Numbered from the stretch's first letter, positions 9,459 to 20,073 are shown. The stretch: 64,000 bases of DNA from Vanrija pseudolonga (GCF_020906515.1 NC_085852.1:124001-188000), one strand, 5' to 3'. Program-made: numbers and translations. The notes: generated by a model not told the origin, from the sequence alone.

Positions 9459-10517
9459 ATGGACTCGACGGCGTACCCACACATTCTGGAGCGGATAATA
9501 CAACAGTGCCCCGCGGTGTCGACACTGCTGGCCTTGCGGGCCACGTCGCGCCGTTGTCGGGATGTGGCAGACGCTACGCTGTTCCACCACGCCGTGCTCC
9601 GGCGCGAATGGCACCAGCCCAAGCCGAAAGGCAAGCTCAGGAAGCTATTACGGCGCATCACTGCCCCGGAGCTGACAGCAATGCGCCGGTTCGTGATGGT
9701 GCTCCCCGCTGGCTCGAGCATAGCCCAGGACGTGCCCATGCTCCCCTTCCTCCCGCGCAAGGCCGAGATTCTCGACCTAGAGGGTGCTCGGCCGGGCAAG
9801 CGGGCAACACACAACTTCTTGGACAACGGCGGACCAGCCTGGATGTCGCAAGAGCAAGAGCTGAGTACGATACCCTTTGGCGCATACCTCCACTACGCGA
9901 CACTCGTGCTCCGCCGCATCGGGCGTTCGGCGCAAGAAGACTGGGGCCACGTCCGGGATACGACAGTGGATTTTCTGGCACTCCCATCAGATCCCGAACG
10001 CGACCCCTGGCGCTGTCTGCGCATCAGGCTTCCGCTCGTGACGCGACGATACGTTCTGCATCTCCACTGGCCTGACGGATGCGATGCGCCGGCCCACGAT
10101 CTGTTCTACTTCACCGGACGACGGTTCAGGCAATGGCCGGCCGTCCGCGAGGCGGTGCTGGTCCTCTCGCCTCACTGTAGCCCGCCGCGGCGCGAAAGAG
10201 TGCTCGAGGCTATTGAACGGATAGCAAACCAGTTCGGGTCGTCGATGTGTGAAGCCGTAACCTCGCTCACTGTTGTCGGACTCGAGGTCTGGCTCCCGGG
10301 TGTCACCTTCGCCGAGTTCAAGCCAGGCTTGACCGACTACTTGGTCGACAACATGGACCGGCGCTTCCCCTACACCGGGTCCGTCGCCGACCCGACACAA
10401 CTGCGCACGGCGTGCGAAGGGATCGTCTTCAACACGCTGGAAGAGTGGTGGGACTCGCTCGGGGACATGAAGGACTTGGTCGGCGTGTGGCCGCGTCATA
10501 GTCGTCGAGCACTGTAG
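9459..10517 (+). CDS. F-box-like family protein, 352 aa
   Basis: Complete intronless copy starting MDSTAYPHILERIIQQCPAV. It has the full block series, including TLLALRATSRRCRDVADATLFHHAVLRREW, LPFLPRKAEILDLEGA, LVLRRIG, TTVDFLALP, YVLHLHWPDG, LVLSPHCSPPRRE, LTVVGLEVWLPGV and FNTLEEWWDSLGDMKDLVGVWPRH. The LRREW motif and the following basic KPKGKLRKLLRRI stretch are shared with the copies at 10586 and 15551, which puts the three in one sub-branch. Start chosen at the head; the frame open from 9291 overlaps the previous gene. Confidence 0.87.
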   Translation: MDSTAYPHILERIIQQCPAVSTLLALRATSRRCRDVADATLFHHAVLRREWHQPKPKGKLRKLLRRITAPELTAMRRFVMVLPAGSSIAQDVPMLPFLPRKAEILDLEGARPGKRATHNFLDNGGPAWMSQEQELSTIPFGAYLHYATLVLRRIGRSAQEDWGHVRDTTVDFLALPSDPERDPWRCLRIRLPLVTRRYVLHLHWPDGCDAPAHDLFYFTGRRFRQWPAVREAVLVLSPHCSPPRRERVLEAIERIANQFGSSMCEAVTSLTVVGLEVWLPGVTFAEFKPGLTDYLVDNMDRRFPYTGSVADPTQLRTACEGIVFNTLEEWWDSLGDMKDLVGVWPRHSRRAL

Positions 10518-10585
10518 GGTGCCAGGCACCGTCACTACCCGCGCATGATGCTACTCCTTCGCGTCGTCACACTTGACAACGCACA

Positions 10586-11622
10586 ATGGACTCGACAGCG
10601 TACCCAAATATCCTGGAGCGAGTAATCCAGCATTGCTACTCCGTCGCCACGCTCCTGGCGTTCCGCGCGGCATCGAAACACTGCCGCGCGATCGCTGACG
10701 ACACATTGTTCTACCACGCTGTGCTCCGGCGCGAATGGTACCAGCCCACGCCGAAGGGCCGCGCCCGAGGTCTGCTCCGGCGCATTACAGCACCAGAGCT
10801 GACCAGCAAGCTGCGCCTCGTCCTCACCTTGCCCTCCTCCTCACCATACAACAAGACCGCCCGCTTCCCCTCCTTCCCGCCAAGTGCACCGTCCTCGACC
10901 TGAAGCCGACTCTCGGCGGCGAGCCCCCGTCCTACGACCGGATCTACCGGACTCGGAAGACCTTCGAGATACGGGAGCGCATGTACCCGACTTCCAACAA
11001 CTTCGACCATGGGGCCATCGCAGGCTGCGCGCCCGCCGTGCTCCGGCGCTTCGGGGACGCAGTACAAGTGAAATGGGAAGCAGTGCAGCCTACGGCAGTC
11101 GACTTTGTGTGTGCTGGGAAGCCATACGTCAGCCAGCTCATCGTCGTGCCTCCTCGAGCGCGGCGATACATCCTCCACCTCGACTGGACGACATTTGAGC
11201 CACCGCGCGGATGGCTCAGCCTCGGCGGGCACTCCAAGGCCGGTATCCCGGACGCTGTGCTCGTGCTGACGCCGCGAACGGCAGCGATCGCACGAGACAC
11301 GGTAGCCGAGATCATCAAGTTTGTCGCTAAGGAGTTCCTCCCGTCCATGATGCTTGGGCGGACCGTGTTCACTGTCGTTGGGCTGGGGAACTGGCTGCCC
11401 GGGGTGGATACATGCGCCTTCAAGGAGCGCTTGACAGACATCGCCGTCTCCTCGCACTTCGCCTATCTTACCCCCAACGGGGGGTTGAATATGGACGTGG
11501 ACACCGTTGAGAAGGGCTACGATAGCATACGGTTTATCACCCTCGAGGAGTGGCAGGCCTCACTTGGGCGGATGAATGAGTTGGTCGGCATGTGGCCATG
11601 TCCGGCGCAGCACGTGCCGTAG
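10586..11622 (+). pseudogene. F-box-like copy with one frameshift after the head
   Basis: ATG 10586 gives MDSTAYPNILERVIQHCYSV, TLLAFRAASKHCRAIADDTLFYHAVLRREW and a basic segment, then LTLPSSSP. At about 10847 one base appears to be missing; in the next frame the protein continues normally (QQDRPLPLLPAKCTVLDLK, VLRRFG, TAVDFVCAGK, YILHLDW, LVLTPRTAAIARD, FTVVGLGNWLPG, FITLEEWQASLGRMNELVGMWP) to 11622. In block 6 the usual Glu of GLE is Gly. No intron fits. The 105-residue product of the first frame would be little more than an isolated F-box-like head, which might still bind the ligase core. Confidence 0.75.
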
Positions 11623-11732
11623 GGGATGCATGCCCGCCGTTGTTGTTGTTTGGGCACGGGCACCTCACATGCCGCGGGGACAAGATGGCCGCCACCCACC
11701 CGCTCGCTCTCAACACCACACACTCGCTCACG

Positions 11733-12932
11733 ATGGACTTGACAGCGTACCCCCACATCCTGGAGCGGGTCATCCAGAGCTGCCGCTCGGTCCAGACGTT
11801 GCTTGCCCTGCGGGAGACCTCTCGGTGATGCCACGCCCTCGCCGACGCGACGCTGTTCCACGCCGCTGTGCTTTCGCGCGTGACGTACACGCCGTGGCCG
11901 CGCAACCCGATTGAGAAGCTGCGCCAGCGCATTGCCGGGCCCGAGCTGAGCAAGCGACGAAAGTTCCGGCTCTTGCCCTCAGTCCTCTCTACAGTCACCG
12001 ACGAACGCCTGCTGATGCCCCGCCTCCCGCGCAAGGTCAAGATCCTCGACCTTGAGCCGTGTGAGGGGCAGGAGGCAGACGACTTCTCCGCATACGACTA
12101 CATCTACCGCGGCGACTTTCCCCGCAAGCAGAAGCACACGCGCTGGACGGCCCGGGACGGGATATACTCGGACTATGCGCCGCTCATCCTCCGCCGCCAC
12201 GGACTCGCGGTCCGCGAAGACTGGGGCCGGGTTCTGGACACGACAGTCGACTTTCTGCGCCTCGACACTTACCCCGGGGTCGCAGACGACGTGACTGTCC
12301 CGCTCGCGACGCCGCGGTACGTCCTGCACCTGCACTGGCCGCCGCCGTCGCTTTTCAACGATCACTTCTCCTTCAGCTTTATCGGCTCGCAGGTCTGCGG
12401 CCGGACTCCGGATGTTCGCGACGTCAAGCTCGTCTTCTCGCCGAACTGCACGCCGCCTCTCCCGGAAGATGTGCTCGGGATCATCATCTCCGCGACGACA
12501 GTCTTCAGGTCCGCCATGGTGAAGGGCTCCACGGCGTTCACTGTTGTCGGGCTCGAGAGGTGGATACCCGGCGTCGACGCGGCCGAGTTCAAGAGGAGCT
12601 TGAGAGCGCGTGGAGTGGGCAAGTACGGTTATTACGGCTCCCCGTCCGACGAGGACTCTGGCAGGGCGTACGACAGTATCCAGTATCTCACTCTCGAGGA
12701 GTGGTGGGACTCACTGGGTGACATGATCAAGGTGGTTGGGCTGTGGCACGGGCAGTATCCAGCGCAGGCTGGGCGTGCATGGCGTGGTGCGTCATCGGGC
12801 ATCCGATGTATCACGCTTGAGGAGTCGTGGACATCACAGTGGGAGTTGAGGCAGGTTAAAGGCCTGTGGCGGGATATCATTCCGACGGGGCTGTGTCTCG
12901 GAAGGCACTGCTTTCGCCGTATCCAAAGATAA
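11733..12932 (+). pseudogene. F-box-like copy with a stop in the head and a doubled block 7
   Basis: ATG 11733 opens MDLTAYPHILERVIQSCRSV, TLLALRETSR and then meets TGA at 11826-11828, where relatives have Arg or Gln; the same frame then continues (CHALADATLFHAAVL) to 12932. Middle blocks are intact: LPRKVKILDLE, LILRRHG, TTVDFLRLD, YVLHLHWPP, LVFSPNCTPPL, FTVVGLERWIPGVDA. The C-terminus is unusual: a normal block 7 (YLTLEEWWDSLGDMIKVVGLW) is followed about 120 bases later by a second, diverged one (CITLEESWTSQWELRQVKGLW), then a basic tail. That looks like an internal duplication or unequal crossover with another copy's 3' end. Confidence 0.75.
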
Positions 12933-12994
12933 GAGCACATACATATCCTCCAAGTTCGTATCAGCTGTCACAACTATGCCATCCCTCGCCACCC

Positions 12995-14012
12995 ATGCGG
13001 CGCAAGTCCTTGATTGACAGCACAGCGTACCCGCACATCCTCGAGAGGATCATCGCGTACGCGCCCTCCGTGTCGGCGCTCATCGCTTGGCGCCGCACAT
13101 GCCGGCGGTATCGCAGTGTCGCTGATGAGCGCCTGTTCGCGCACGCCATTCTCCGGCGCCGAAACCCTCCCCCACCCGGGAAGTGGGGTGCGCTCGAATG
13201 CATCGTCAGGCCGAAGCCAGGTAGCAACGCCCTCCCGTTCTACAACGCGCGGCGGAACGGCTTTGAGCTCGTCCTTCCGCCCACTTCTGGCCTGTTGGCG
13301 GACCGTAACCTGCCCTTCTACCCCTGGAAAGCGCACACCATCGACGTGGCCCACCACGGCGAGTATGCACAGGCCTCCTTTGCAAGGCATGGCGACTGGG
13401 ACAGCGCTACCATGACCGAAGGAGGGCAGGAGTACCGCCCGCACGTGCTGCGCCGCTTCGGGAGCTGTACGGCCGACTGGTGGGACGTGGTGCACGACAC
13501 GACGGTCGACTATGTCACGATCGGCCAGGACCAGGGCGAGGGGGACTACACCGTCACGATGCCGTTCTCGACTGCCCGATACATCCTGCACCTCGCCTGC
13601 CCGCCGTAGAGTAGCTGGACGATGAACTTCAATGTACCGGGACAGCAGGTCGAAGAGGTGACGATCGTGCTGGCGTCACACACGCCGCTTATCGGGCGCA
13701 CAGCCCACGATCTGCTCGCGATGGTCGTGGGCGAGATGGTGCCGATGCTCATGCCCAACACGTCCTTTACCATCGTCGGACTCGAGGCCTGGACGCCGAG
13801 GGAGCCCGAGACGGTTCATGCGCTACTCGTAACTGCCGCAATGGCTTCCTATGCCCCCGGAGGAAAGTTTCACAGCCGCTCAGTCTCTGCAACACTACAA
13901 GATGTCCTCAACCGCATCGTATATGTGAGCCGTGCCGACTGGCTGGTTGAAGACGCTCGGCGCCAGGGCCGAGTTGCTCGGCATGTGGCCTCCCTGGCAG
14001 CTGGCGTCATAG
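12995..14012 (+). pseudogene. F-box-like copy broken by one stop and one frameshift
   Basis: ATG 12995 gives MRRKSLIDSTAYPHILERII, AWRRTCRRYRSVADERLFAHAILRR and blocks to YILHLACPP, then TAG at 13607. The same frame resumes (MNFNVPGQQVEEVTIVLAS, FTIVGLEAWTP) until about 13951, where one extra base moves the true tail TLGARAELLGMWPPWQLAS into another frame ending at TAG 14010. It is the closest relative of the copy at 3418-4431, which also carries a stop, although at a different place. Two lesions make this one of the more decayed members, yet similarity is continuous across both. Confidence 0.75.
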
Positions 14013-14230
14013 ATGCTATGCACGGCGGCATGCATTGTAGAGGTGAGGCGATGCATTCGGCGTTTCCGTGGGGTGCATTTCCGCTCGCGGGACACAGCTC
14101 CCCGCTGATAAGGGTCGGCGGGCCTCGCGCCGCGACATGGAAGTGATTCAATCGGGATCTCCAACTACCACAGCACCCACATCGCGACTGGTTGCACTCG
14201 CGCCCGGCAACGCACCCTGCAGCCCACGCC

Positions 14231-15289
14231 ATGGACTCGACAGCGTACCCGCATATCATGGAGAGCATCATTGCGCAGTGCTCCTCTGCCTCGACGCTAC
14301 TCGCACTCCGCGCGACATCCAAGCGCTGGCACGACCTCGTCGACGCTCGTCTATTCTACCACGTCGTGTTCCGAGCCGAGGAGTACACGCCCAAGCCGAA
14401 GAGCAGCCTACAAAAGCTATTCTACACGTTCAATATCAAGAAGCCAACACCGGCACTGCGGTACACAATGGCCCTACCTGCCTCCTCGCCGATCGTGCAA
14501 GACGTGCCCCAGCTTCCGCTCCTCCCGAGGAAAGCCCACATCCTCGACCTGAGTGGCCCGATTACGATCTACTATGAATCAACGTACAGCTTCATCCAGC
14601 TAGGCTTTTCTCTCTGGAGCACCATCCCGTCGCTGAAGGGGCGGGCACTGTCCGACGGCAAGCAGCCCACACCGTACGAGCCGGTCGTCCTCCGGCGGAT
14701 AGGCGCGTTCGTCGACGAGGACTGGGAAGGCGTGCGGGACACGGCCGTCGACTTCCTCCACCTCGGACGCGGGCCAGTCGAAGTCACCTTGCCTGTCCGC
14801 GCGCCGCGATACGTCCTCCATGTCGACTGGCGGGGAGCCGCTGACAGCCGTGTCGGCCTCGAGTTCAGGCGACAGCCGAGCCAGTATCTGCGCATGGCGA
14901 TTCCCGAGGCGTTTCTCGTCCTGGCACGGCACAGCACGCCGCTACTACGTGAAGTGGTGTCCGACATCGTCGTGCGTGCCACGATGGCGTTCATGACCCA
15001 CATGGTGCTCGGGGAGACGGTGTTAACCGTCGTCGGCCTGGAGAGCTGGTCACCCGGCATCGACGCGGGTGAGTTCAAGCACAGCATCAGGGAGGAGGCG
15101 ATCGCAATGTACCACCATCGCGGGCTCGGCGACAACGCGGGCAGGCTCAGTAGCCGGCAACTGAGCGGGTACGAGGGCCCGCGGTTCATTATGTTCGAGG
15201 AGTGGCTCGGATCGTTGGGAAAGATGAAGGATCTGGTCGGGGTGTGGCCAGATAGCGAAGTCGACTATGTAGAAGGCCACGTCATGTAG
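14231..15289 (+). CDS. F-box-like family protein, 352 aa
   Basis: Complete intronless copy: MDSTAYPHIMESIIAQCSSA, TLLALRATSKRWHDLVDARLFYHVVF, LPLLPRKAHILDLSGP, VVLRRIG, TAVDFLHLGRG, YVLHVDWRGA, LVLARHSTPLLRE, LTVVGLESWSPGIDA and FIMFEEWLGSLGKMKDLVGVWP. The region between blocks 2 and 3 resembles the gene at 4632, so these two may be sisters although six copies lie between them. The short tail after block 7 is acidic (DSEVDYVEGHVM). Confidence 0.87.
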   Translation: MDSTAYPHIMESIIAQCSSASTLLALRATSKRWHDLVDARLFYHVVFRAEEYTPKPKSSLQKLFYTFNIKKPTPALRYTMALPASSPIVQDVPQLPLLPRKAHILDLSGPITIYYESTYSFIQLGFSLWSTIPSLKGRALSDGKQPTPYEPVVLRRIGAFVDEDWEGVRDTAVDFLHLGRGPVEVTLPVRAPRYVLHVDWRGAADSRVGLEFRRQPSQYLRMAIPEAFLVLARHSTPLLREVVSDIVVRATMAFMTHMVLGETVLTVVGLESWSPGIDAGEFKHSIREEAIAMYHHRGLGDNAGRLSSRQLSGYEGPRFIMFEEWLGSLGKMKDLVGVWPDSEVDYVEGHVM

Positions 15290-15550
15290 GCGCTAATTTG
15301 TTATCTCGCTGTCTCTGGACACGATGATGACGGGGCAGAGTGTCGAGTGTCGGTCATGTCGGAACCCTGCCCGATGACACCGCCACGACGATGACCGATC
15401 ACTTAACCTCACTTGCCACGTTTTGTGCCAGCAATGCACGCATCGCTGGCACTCTTTCGTCAGACACCTAATCAAAGACTTGTAAGGACCTCTGAGCAGA
15501 TATGCACATGCATGGTGATAGTCTGCCCTCACACACACACTGTCTTCACT

Positions 15551-16727
15551 ATGCGCTCGACGGCGCAACAGCCCATCCTCGACTCGACGGCATACCCGCA
15601 CCTCCTGGACCTCATAATCGATCACTCTGGCGCCGTGTCGACCCTGCTCGCGTTCCGCAGCGTATCCCGCCGGTGTCGCAAGCTTGCCGACGCCAAGCTC
15701 TTCCACCACGCCACCCTCCGGCGCGAGTGGTACCAGCCCCGGCGGAAGGGACTCGTCTCATGGATCTGGGGAACAGAGCCGCCACCGCGCAAGCGTCGAT
15801 CCGTGCTTGTCCCCGCCGTGGCCTCGCACATTGAGGCCGACCGCCCACTCCCCCTCCTGCTCGACAAGATCGCCGTCCTCGACCTCGTCGGCGCCGAGGT
15901 GGGCGAGCACAAGTCGTACGAGTTTATCGCGCGGAAGCGCGAGCTGCGACCGGGCGAGCGCTCGCGGCGGACAGAGCTGGAGGGCGCGTACGCGTCCTAC
16001 GCGCCGCGCGTGCTTCGCCGTTTCGGGCGCTCGCCGCAAGAGGACTGGGGCCGCGTCCTCGACGTCACCGCTGACTTTGTCGCGCCACCAGGAGGAAAGG
16101 ACTACCGCAACTTCCGCAGCGTTAAAGTGCCCCTCGTCAGCCCGCGGTACGTCCTCCACCTCGACCTGCCGGCCAAGGGCGTGCTGGACGACTTCTTCGG
16201 GTTCCACTACGCGTGGGCTGCACATTCCCGTCGACACGACAGTGGAGTACTTGACCCTCCGGCCGGAGGGCTTCCATGTCCGCGATGACGAACTTTACGA
16301 CCTGATGTACATGACAATCACACATCGCCCGGTGCTGCACATCGGACTGCAGGGCGAGCACTGCTCCCTCGGGTTCCGTATCTGGAGAGCCGTGTCCTGG
16401 GACGACATGGTCATTGTCCTGCACGGTACCGCCGCACCTGGGGCCGTGTCGGGTGTAGTGGAGCAGACCCAAAGGACGATGGAGGCCGACAGCTGGCGCG
16501 ACTGCGGAAAGCTTACCGTCGTCGGTGCGCTCGCGGCTCTTGGCGGTGACGAGGAGGAGCTGGATAAGATCAAGGCCCGTCTGGCTAGAAGGTTGGCCTA
16601 TTGCTCCTTTGATGATGGGGGCCCGGCGGCGGGTGAGGTGGTGGAATTGACGCGCTTCCTCACGATGGACGAGTGGATCGCCGAGCTGAGCGACGAGCAA
16701 CGTGATATCGAGGCTGTTGTAGAATAG
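15551..16727 (+). pseudogene. Hybrid or frameshifted F-box-like copy
   Basis: The first frame starts at ATG 15551 (MRSTAQQPILDSTAYPHLLDLII) and covers the head, LRREW, LPLLLDKIAVLDLVGAE, VLRRFG and YVLHLDLPAKGVL, then fades at about 16205-16218. A second frame takes over, open to 16727, but it resumes with an earlier part of the protein (IPVDTTVEYLTL, a block-3-like motif, then VLHIGL like block 4) before VIVLHGTAAPG, LTVVGALAALGG and FLTMDEWIAELSDEQRDIEAVVE. Blocks 3 and 4 are therefore present twice in order, as expected for a hybrid from unequal crossing over rather than a point frameshift. The second half is more diverged than the first. Confidence 0.65.
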
Positions 16728-17198
16728 ACGCGAGCGCTAGGACCGCCGGCGCGCTGGTCAAAACCAGCGCGCGTGCCATCTCGTTTCATGCAACCGTCCA
16801 TTCTCTCTCAACAGAGGCTGCTTGGCCGGTATCCCTGCCGAGTTGTTCTGTGGGACCTCCAGAGTCGGTTCCGACCGTTCGCCTGCCTCGACGCCCGGAA
16901 CCACTCGACCCCGCAAACTCGTGCGAGATGGACAACTTGCCATCTCGGCGCCGTCGCAGTGCCGCCAAGAGTGTGTCGCATGCTCGCCAACTGCAAGGTC
17001 CACGACACAACTTCCGATGAGCAGTTCACACCGGCATCGCTGGACGAAGATGAGTGGGAGGCTGCCGCCTCACATGACTTGCGAGGCACCTGGGGCCCCT
17101 CGTAACTCGCCACTCAAAAGTCGCCACCCAAAATGGTATATAACGACCACTTGCTCGTTTCAACTTTGCTCTTTCACACACTTGTTCCCATCCTCATC
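16728..17198 (+). other. Intergenic with a possible block-7 relic
   Basis: Mostly no coding signal. From about 17008 to 17105 the plus strand reads EQFTPASLDEDEWEAAASH followed by DLRGTWGPS and a stop, which matches the spacing of block 7 (F-x-SL-x-EW, about 10 residues, L-x-G-x-W-x-P). It may be the last trace of a lost copy between 16727 and 17199. A TATA sequence for the next gene is listed separately. Confidence 0.3.
17137..17143 (+). promoter_or_regulatory. TATA box of the gene at 17199
   Basis: TATATAA lies 56 bases upstream of the ATG at 17199 in otherwise GC-rich DNA, a plausible distance for a TATA element in a gene with a short leader. Confidence 0.45.
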
Positions 17199-18386
17199 AT
17201 GCTCGACCACACGGCATATCCAGAGATCGTAGACTGCATCCTGTGTTATTCCTCATTCTCGACTCTTCTAGTCTTCCGGCTCACGTCGAAACACTTCCGC
17301 GACCAAGCCAACAAAAGGCTGCTGCCCCACGTCGTGTTGACAAAGTTCCCGGACAAAGGGTGGGGCTTTACGCTCCCGCCATCGAGTGACCTGGCACCAG
17401 GAAGCAGAGTACCCCGCGAACCCTCCTTTGTGCGCACGCTCGATCTCGCAAACTTTCCACCGGGCGACGACCTCGCAAGATTTCCACCGGGCGAGAGACC
17501 AACGGATGACACCATCAATCCCCTACAGGCGGGGGTCCACACCTTCCGCCGACTGGGCAACACGGCGCTGGCGTCCGGCCCGAGCCTGCTATGGCGGGTG
17601 CACACCGTCGTCGACTTCATCGACCTGTCGCATGCGCGACCGCAAACCAGCAACATTACAGTGAATGGTGTTCCTCTGCCACATAAGCAGAAGCGCCGCA
17701 TCCACCTCCCGCTCGACTCGCGCCGGCACGTCATCCACCTCAAGTGGGACGCCATGTCCACAACACATCTGGAGACGAGTGTGCACGTGTTCGAACGGAT
17801 CGAGAAGGAGGGCCCGCCGTGGGACGAGGGCCATCCCTACAAGCGCCTCGGTGCCGTGCGCGAGTTTGTCGTCGTCCTGGCGCCGACGTACGCCGACGAC
17901 ATGGAGTGGGAGATCCCGTTTCCCTCGGATGATACGGAAGGGACGACGCGTCCGCCGCTAATGAAGACGGCCCCCATCTTCGACCTCGTGGGCCAGCTCG
18001 TTCCGGCCCTAGTAGCTGGCGCGACTCTGACCGTCGTCGGCCTCGAGCGTGTGTCATCGCGCCAGCTTGGAGGCAAGGCATATGGACTCGTCCGACCGGG
18101 TCGCGACGCATCTTTCACAGCGTTCGAGGAATCGACCAAGCAGCACTGGCGCATTATGGGCTGGAGCAAGGAGCAAATCAACACAGCCGTCGGTGCGCTC
18201 CGCCTCGCCGACATGGACGAGTGGCTGCTCGAGCTTGACGACAACAGGGCGGACATCGAGGGGTCGTGGCCTGCTGGCTATACGCACTACTGCGAGGGCT
18301 GGTCGGGCGTGTCCTCGAGCCCTGTCGGGTCGTGCGCCCAGTGTGCGCCGCCTGTCCCGCGGAACGCCGAGCAGGCGTCTCGGTGA
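17199..18386 (+). CDS. F-box-like protein with CxxC tail, 395 aa
   Basis: Complete intronless member of a different subclade (DHTAYP instead of DSTAYP): MLDHTAYPEIVDCILCY, TLLVFRLTSKHFRDQANKRLLPHVVL. A small internal duplication gives two FPPG segments near residues 86-100. Later: TVVDFIDLSHAR, HVIHLKWD, VVVLAPTYADD, LTVVGLERVSS and MDEWLLELDDNRADIEGSWP. After block 7 comes a 37-residue tail with HYCEGW and GSCAQCAPPVP. The same C-x2-C-(S)AP motif follows block 7 in the copies at 21126-22159 and in the fused array, so it seems to be a real, possibly metal-binding, element of this branch. Confidence 0.85.
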   Translation: MLDHTAYPEIVDCILCYSSFSTLLVFRLTSKHFRDQANKRLLPHVVLTKFPDKGWGFTLPPSSDLAPGSRVPREPSFVRTLDLANFPPGDDLARFPPGERPTDDTINPLQAGVHTFRRLGNTALASGPSLLWRVHTVVDFIDLSHARPQTSNITVNGVPLPHKQKRRIHLPLDSRRHVIHLKWDAMSTTHLETSVHVFERIEKEGPPWDEGHPYKRLGAVREFVVVLAPTYADDMEWEIPFPSDDTEGTTRPPLMKTAPIFDLVGQLVPALVAGATLTVVGLERVSSRQLGGKAYGLVRPGRDASFTAFEESTKQHWRIMGWSKEQINTAVGALRLADMDEWLLELDDNRADIEGSWPAGYTHYCEGWSGVSSSPVGSCAQCAPPVPRNAEQASR

Positions 18387-18766
18387 GTCGATAAGGATGG
18401 AGACCGTGCCGCCATGTTCTGATGGTATAGCTTGGCCGCATGGATAGCGTCTGTGCGGCAGCGTAGAGCTGGGCAAACGATCCAGTGACCAAAACGAGTA
18501 TCAGTGTTGGAGAAAGACGAGGTCGCAGCTCGAATGTCGCCACTGATTGAATGATGCACGCGATGCCACAAGGACTCGGACGTTGATAGCTCTCGAGTAT
18601 GCATGCGCTGCTCTGCTCTGCGATCCACCCACGCGGTGGCTGGACGACATGGAAACATGAGGGGGTGGCAACAAAATGTGGGGCACCAGGTGAGCTTTTG
18701 CTTGGCGTCAACAATACCTGACAATGCCGTCAACAACTCTGCCTCTGCATCACTCACTCGCCCATC
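18387..18766. other. Intergenic spacer
   Basis: I see no gene, repeat or relic in these 380 bases. A minus-strand open frame across it is a shadow of the neighbouring coding regions. Confidence 0.5.
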
Positions 18767-19924
18767 ATGATATCGACCGTGACGATAGACCACAGCACTC
18801 ATCCGGACATCATCGAGTGTATCCTGTCTCACGCCCCCGTCGGAGCCCTGATCCGCCTCCGCGCCACCTCGCGCGCGTACCACGAGCGCATCTCGCCCTC
18901 CCTCCTCGCGCACGTCGTGCTCGTGCGACACCCGGACCGGCATGCCTGTGGGTTTGCCGTGCCGCCCGAGGCGGCGCACGACGGAGGCCACAGGCTACCG
19001 TATGCGCTGCAGTTTGTGCGCAGGCTGCGAATCCTGCATCCCTCGTTGAGCCCGGAGACCATCCATGCAGTTGCGCCGTCACTCGACACCCTGGTCCGGG
19101 TCGGGACCATTGGCCCCTTGCGCAAGATGGACCTTGTGAACAACGCCCTGGAACACGTGCACACGACTGTGGATCACATCGATGCCGGGCTCATCTTCGA
19201 GCGATGGCGCGATACGCTCTTCCTCCCCGCCAACACGCGCCGGTTCGTGGTCCACATCGCGTGGAACGTCGGCCGGTGGGACGAGCTGGCGAAAGAGCTC
19301 TCCATCGTGCCGAAGTACACTACAGGTCCTGACGGAAGAGAGCTCAGCATCGTGCGCGAGATCGTCGTCGTCCTCTGGCCTAGGGGGATGCCGACGGACG
19401 AGCAACCGACCTACAACCCAGCGATCATCCCGATGTCACACCGCGAGAACACGGGGCCGAGCCGGCTCATGCCCGTGTTCTGGCTGCTGAACCGCGGGCT
19501 CGGGAAGGCGATCCTCAGCGGCGCGAGCGTCACCGTTGTTGGGCTGGAACGGTGCCCGCCGTGCCAGATTGGCGGGGACGAGAACACGCGCACACAGCTG
19601 CCGAGCAAGGACGTGTGCTTCTGCACCTTTGCTCAGGGCATCGAGGCCGAGTGGGCCGAGTGTGGGGTCGCCCCTGCGCGAGCGGCGGCGTGTATGCGGA
19701 ATCTGCGCATGGTGACCCTCGAAGACTGGCAGGCCGAGCTCGGCGACCGGCGCGATATCGAAGGCGAGTGGCGTGGACTCCCTGAAGAGTGGTGTATCAA
19801 GCACTGGGCGAGGCATGTGGAGGGGGGCAAGTGTTGGAGGTGTAGGGAGGAGGCCGTGGAGGTGAAGCGATGTCACGATGAGGAGGTGAAGCGGAAACGG
19901 GCGGAGATGAGTGTCGGCAGCTAG
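18767..19924 (+). CDS. F-box-like protein with Cys/His tail, 385 aa
   Basis: Complete intronless copy. Head: MISTVTIDHSTHPDIIECIL, ALIRLRATSRAYHERISPSLLAHVVL. Later: HTTVDHIDAG, RFVVHIAWN, VVVLWPRGMP, VTVVGLERCPPC, and LEDWQAELGDRRDIEGEW. The tail is Cys/His-rich and then charged: EEWCIKHWARHVEGGKCWRC followed by a Lys/Glu-rich segment. The C-x3-H ... C-x2-C arrangement could bind zinc. It is convergent with the minus-strand gene ending at 20074, 149 bases away. Confidence 0.85.
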   Translation: MISTVTIDHSTHPDIIECILSHAPVGALIRLRATSRAYHERISPSLLAHVVLVRHPDRHACGFAVPPEAAHDGGHRLPYALQFVRRLRILHPSLSPETIHAVAPSLDTLVRVGTIGPLRKMDLVNNALEHVHTTVDHIDAGLIFERWRDTLFLPANTRRFVVHIAWNVGRWDELAKELSIVPKYTTGPDGRELSIVREIVVVLWPRGMPTDEQPTYNPAIIPMSHRENTGPSRLMPVFWLLNRGLGKAILSGASVTVVGLERCPPCQIGGDENTRTQLPSKDVCFCTFAQGIEAEWAECGVAPARAAACMRNLRMVTLEDWQAELGDRRDIEGEWRGLPEEWCIKHWARHVEGGKCWRCREEAVEVKRCHDEEVKRKRAEMSVGS

Positions 19925-20073
19925 CAGGTGGCAGTGGGCCATCGGGCATAGATGTGGGTGTGGAGTCCCGGCCATGGCGTCGCCGGGAGATGCATTGCAC
20001 CAGGAAGATGCCAAAGGCAACCAGCCGCGACACCACCCTGCAATGCTGGATGTCATGGGCGATGTCTATATAC

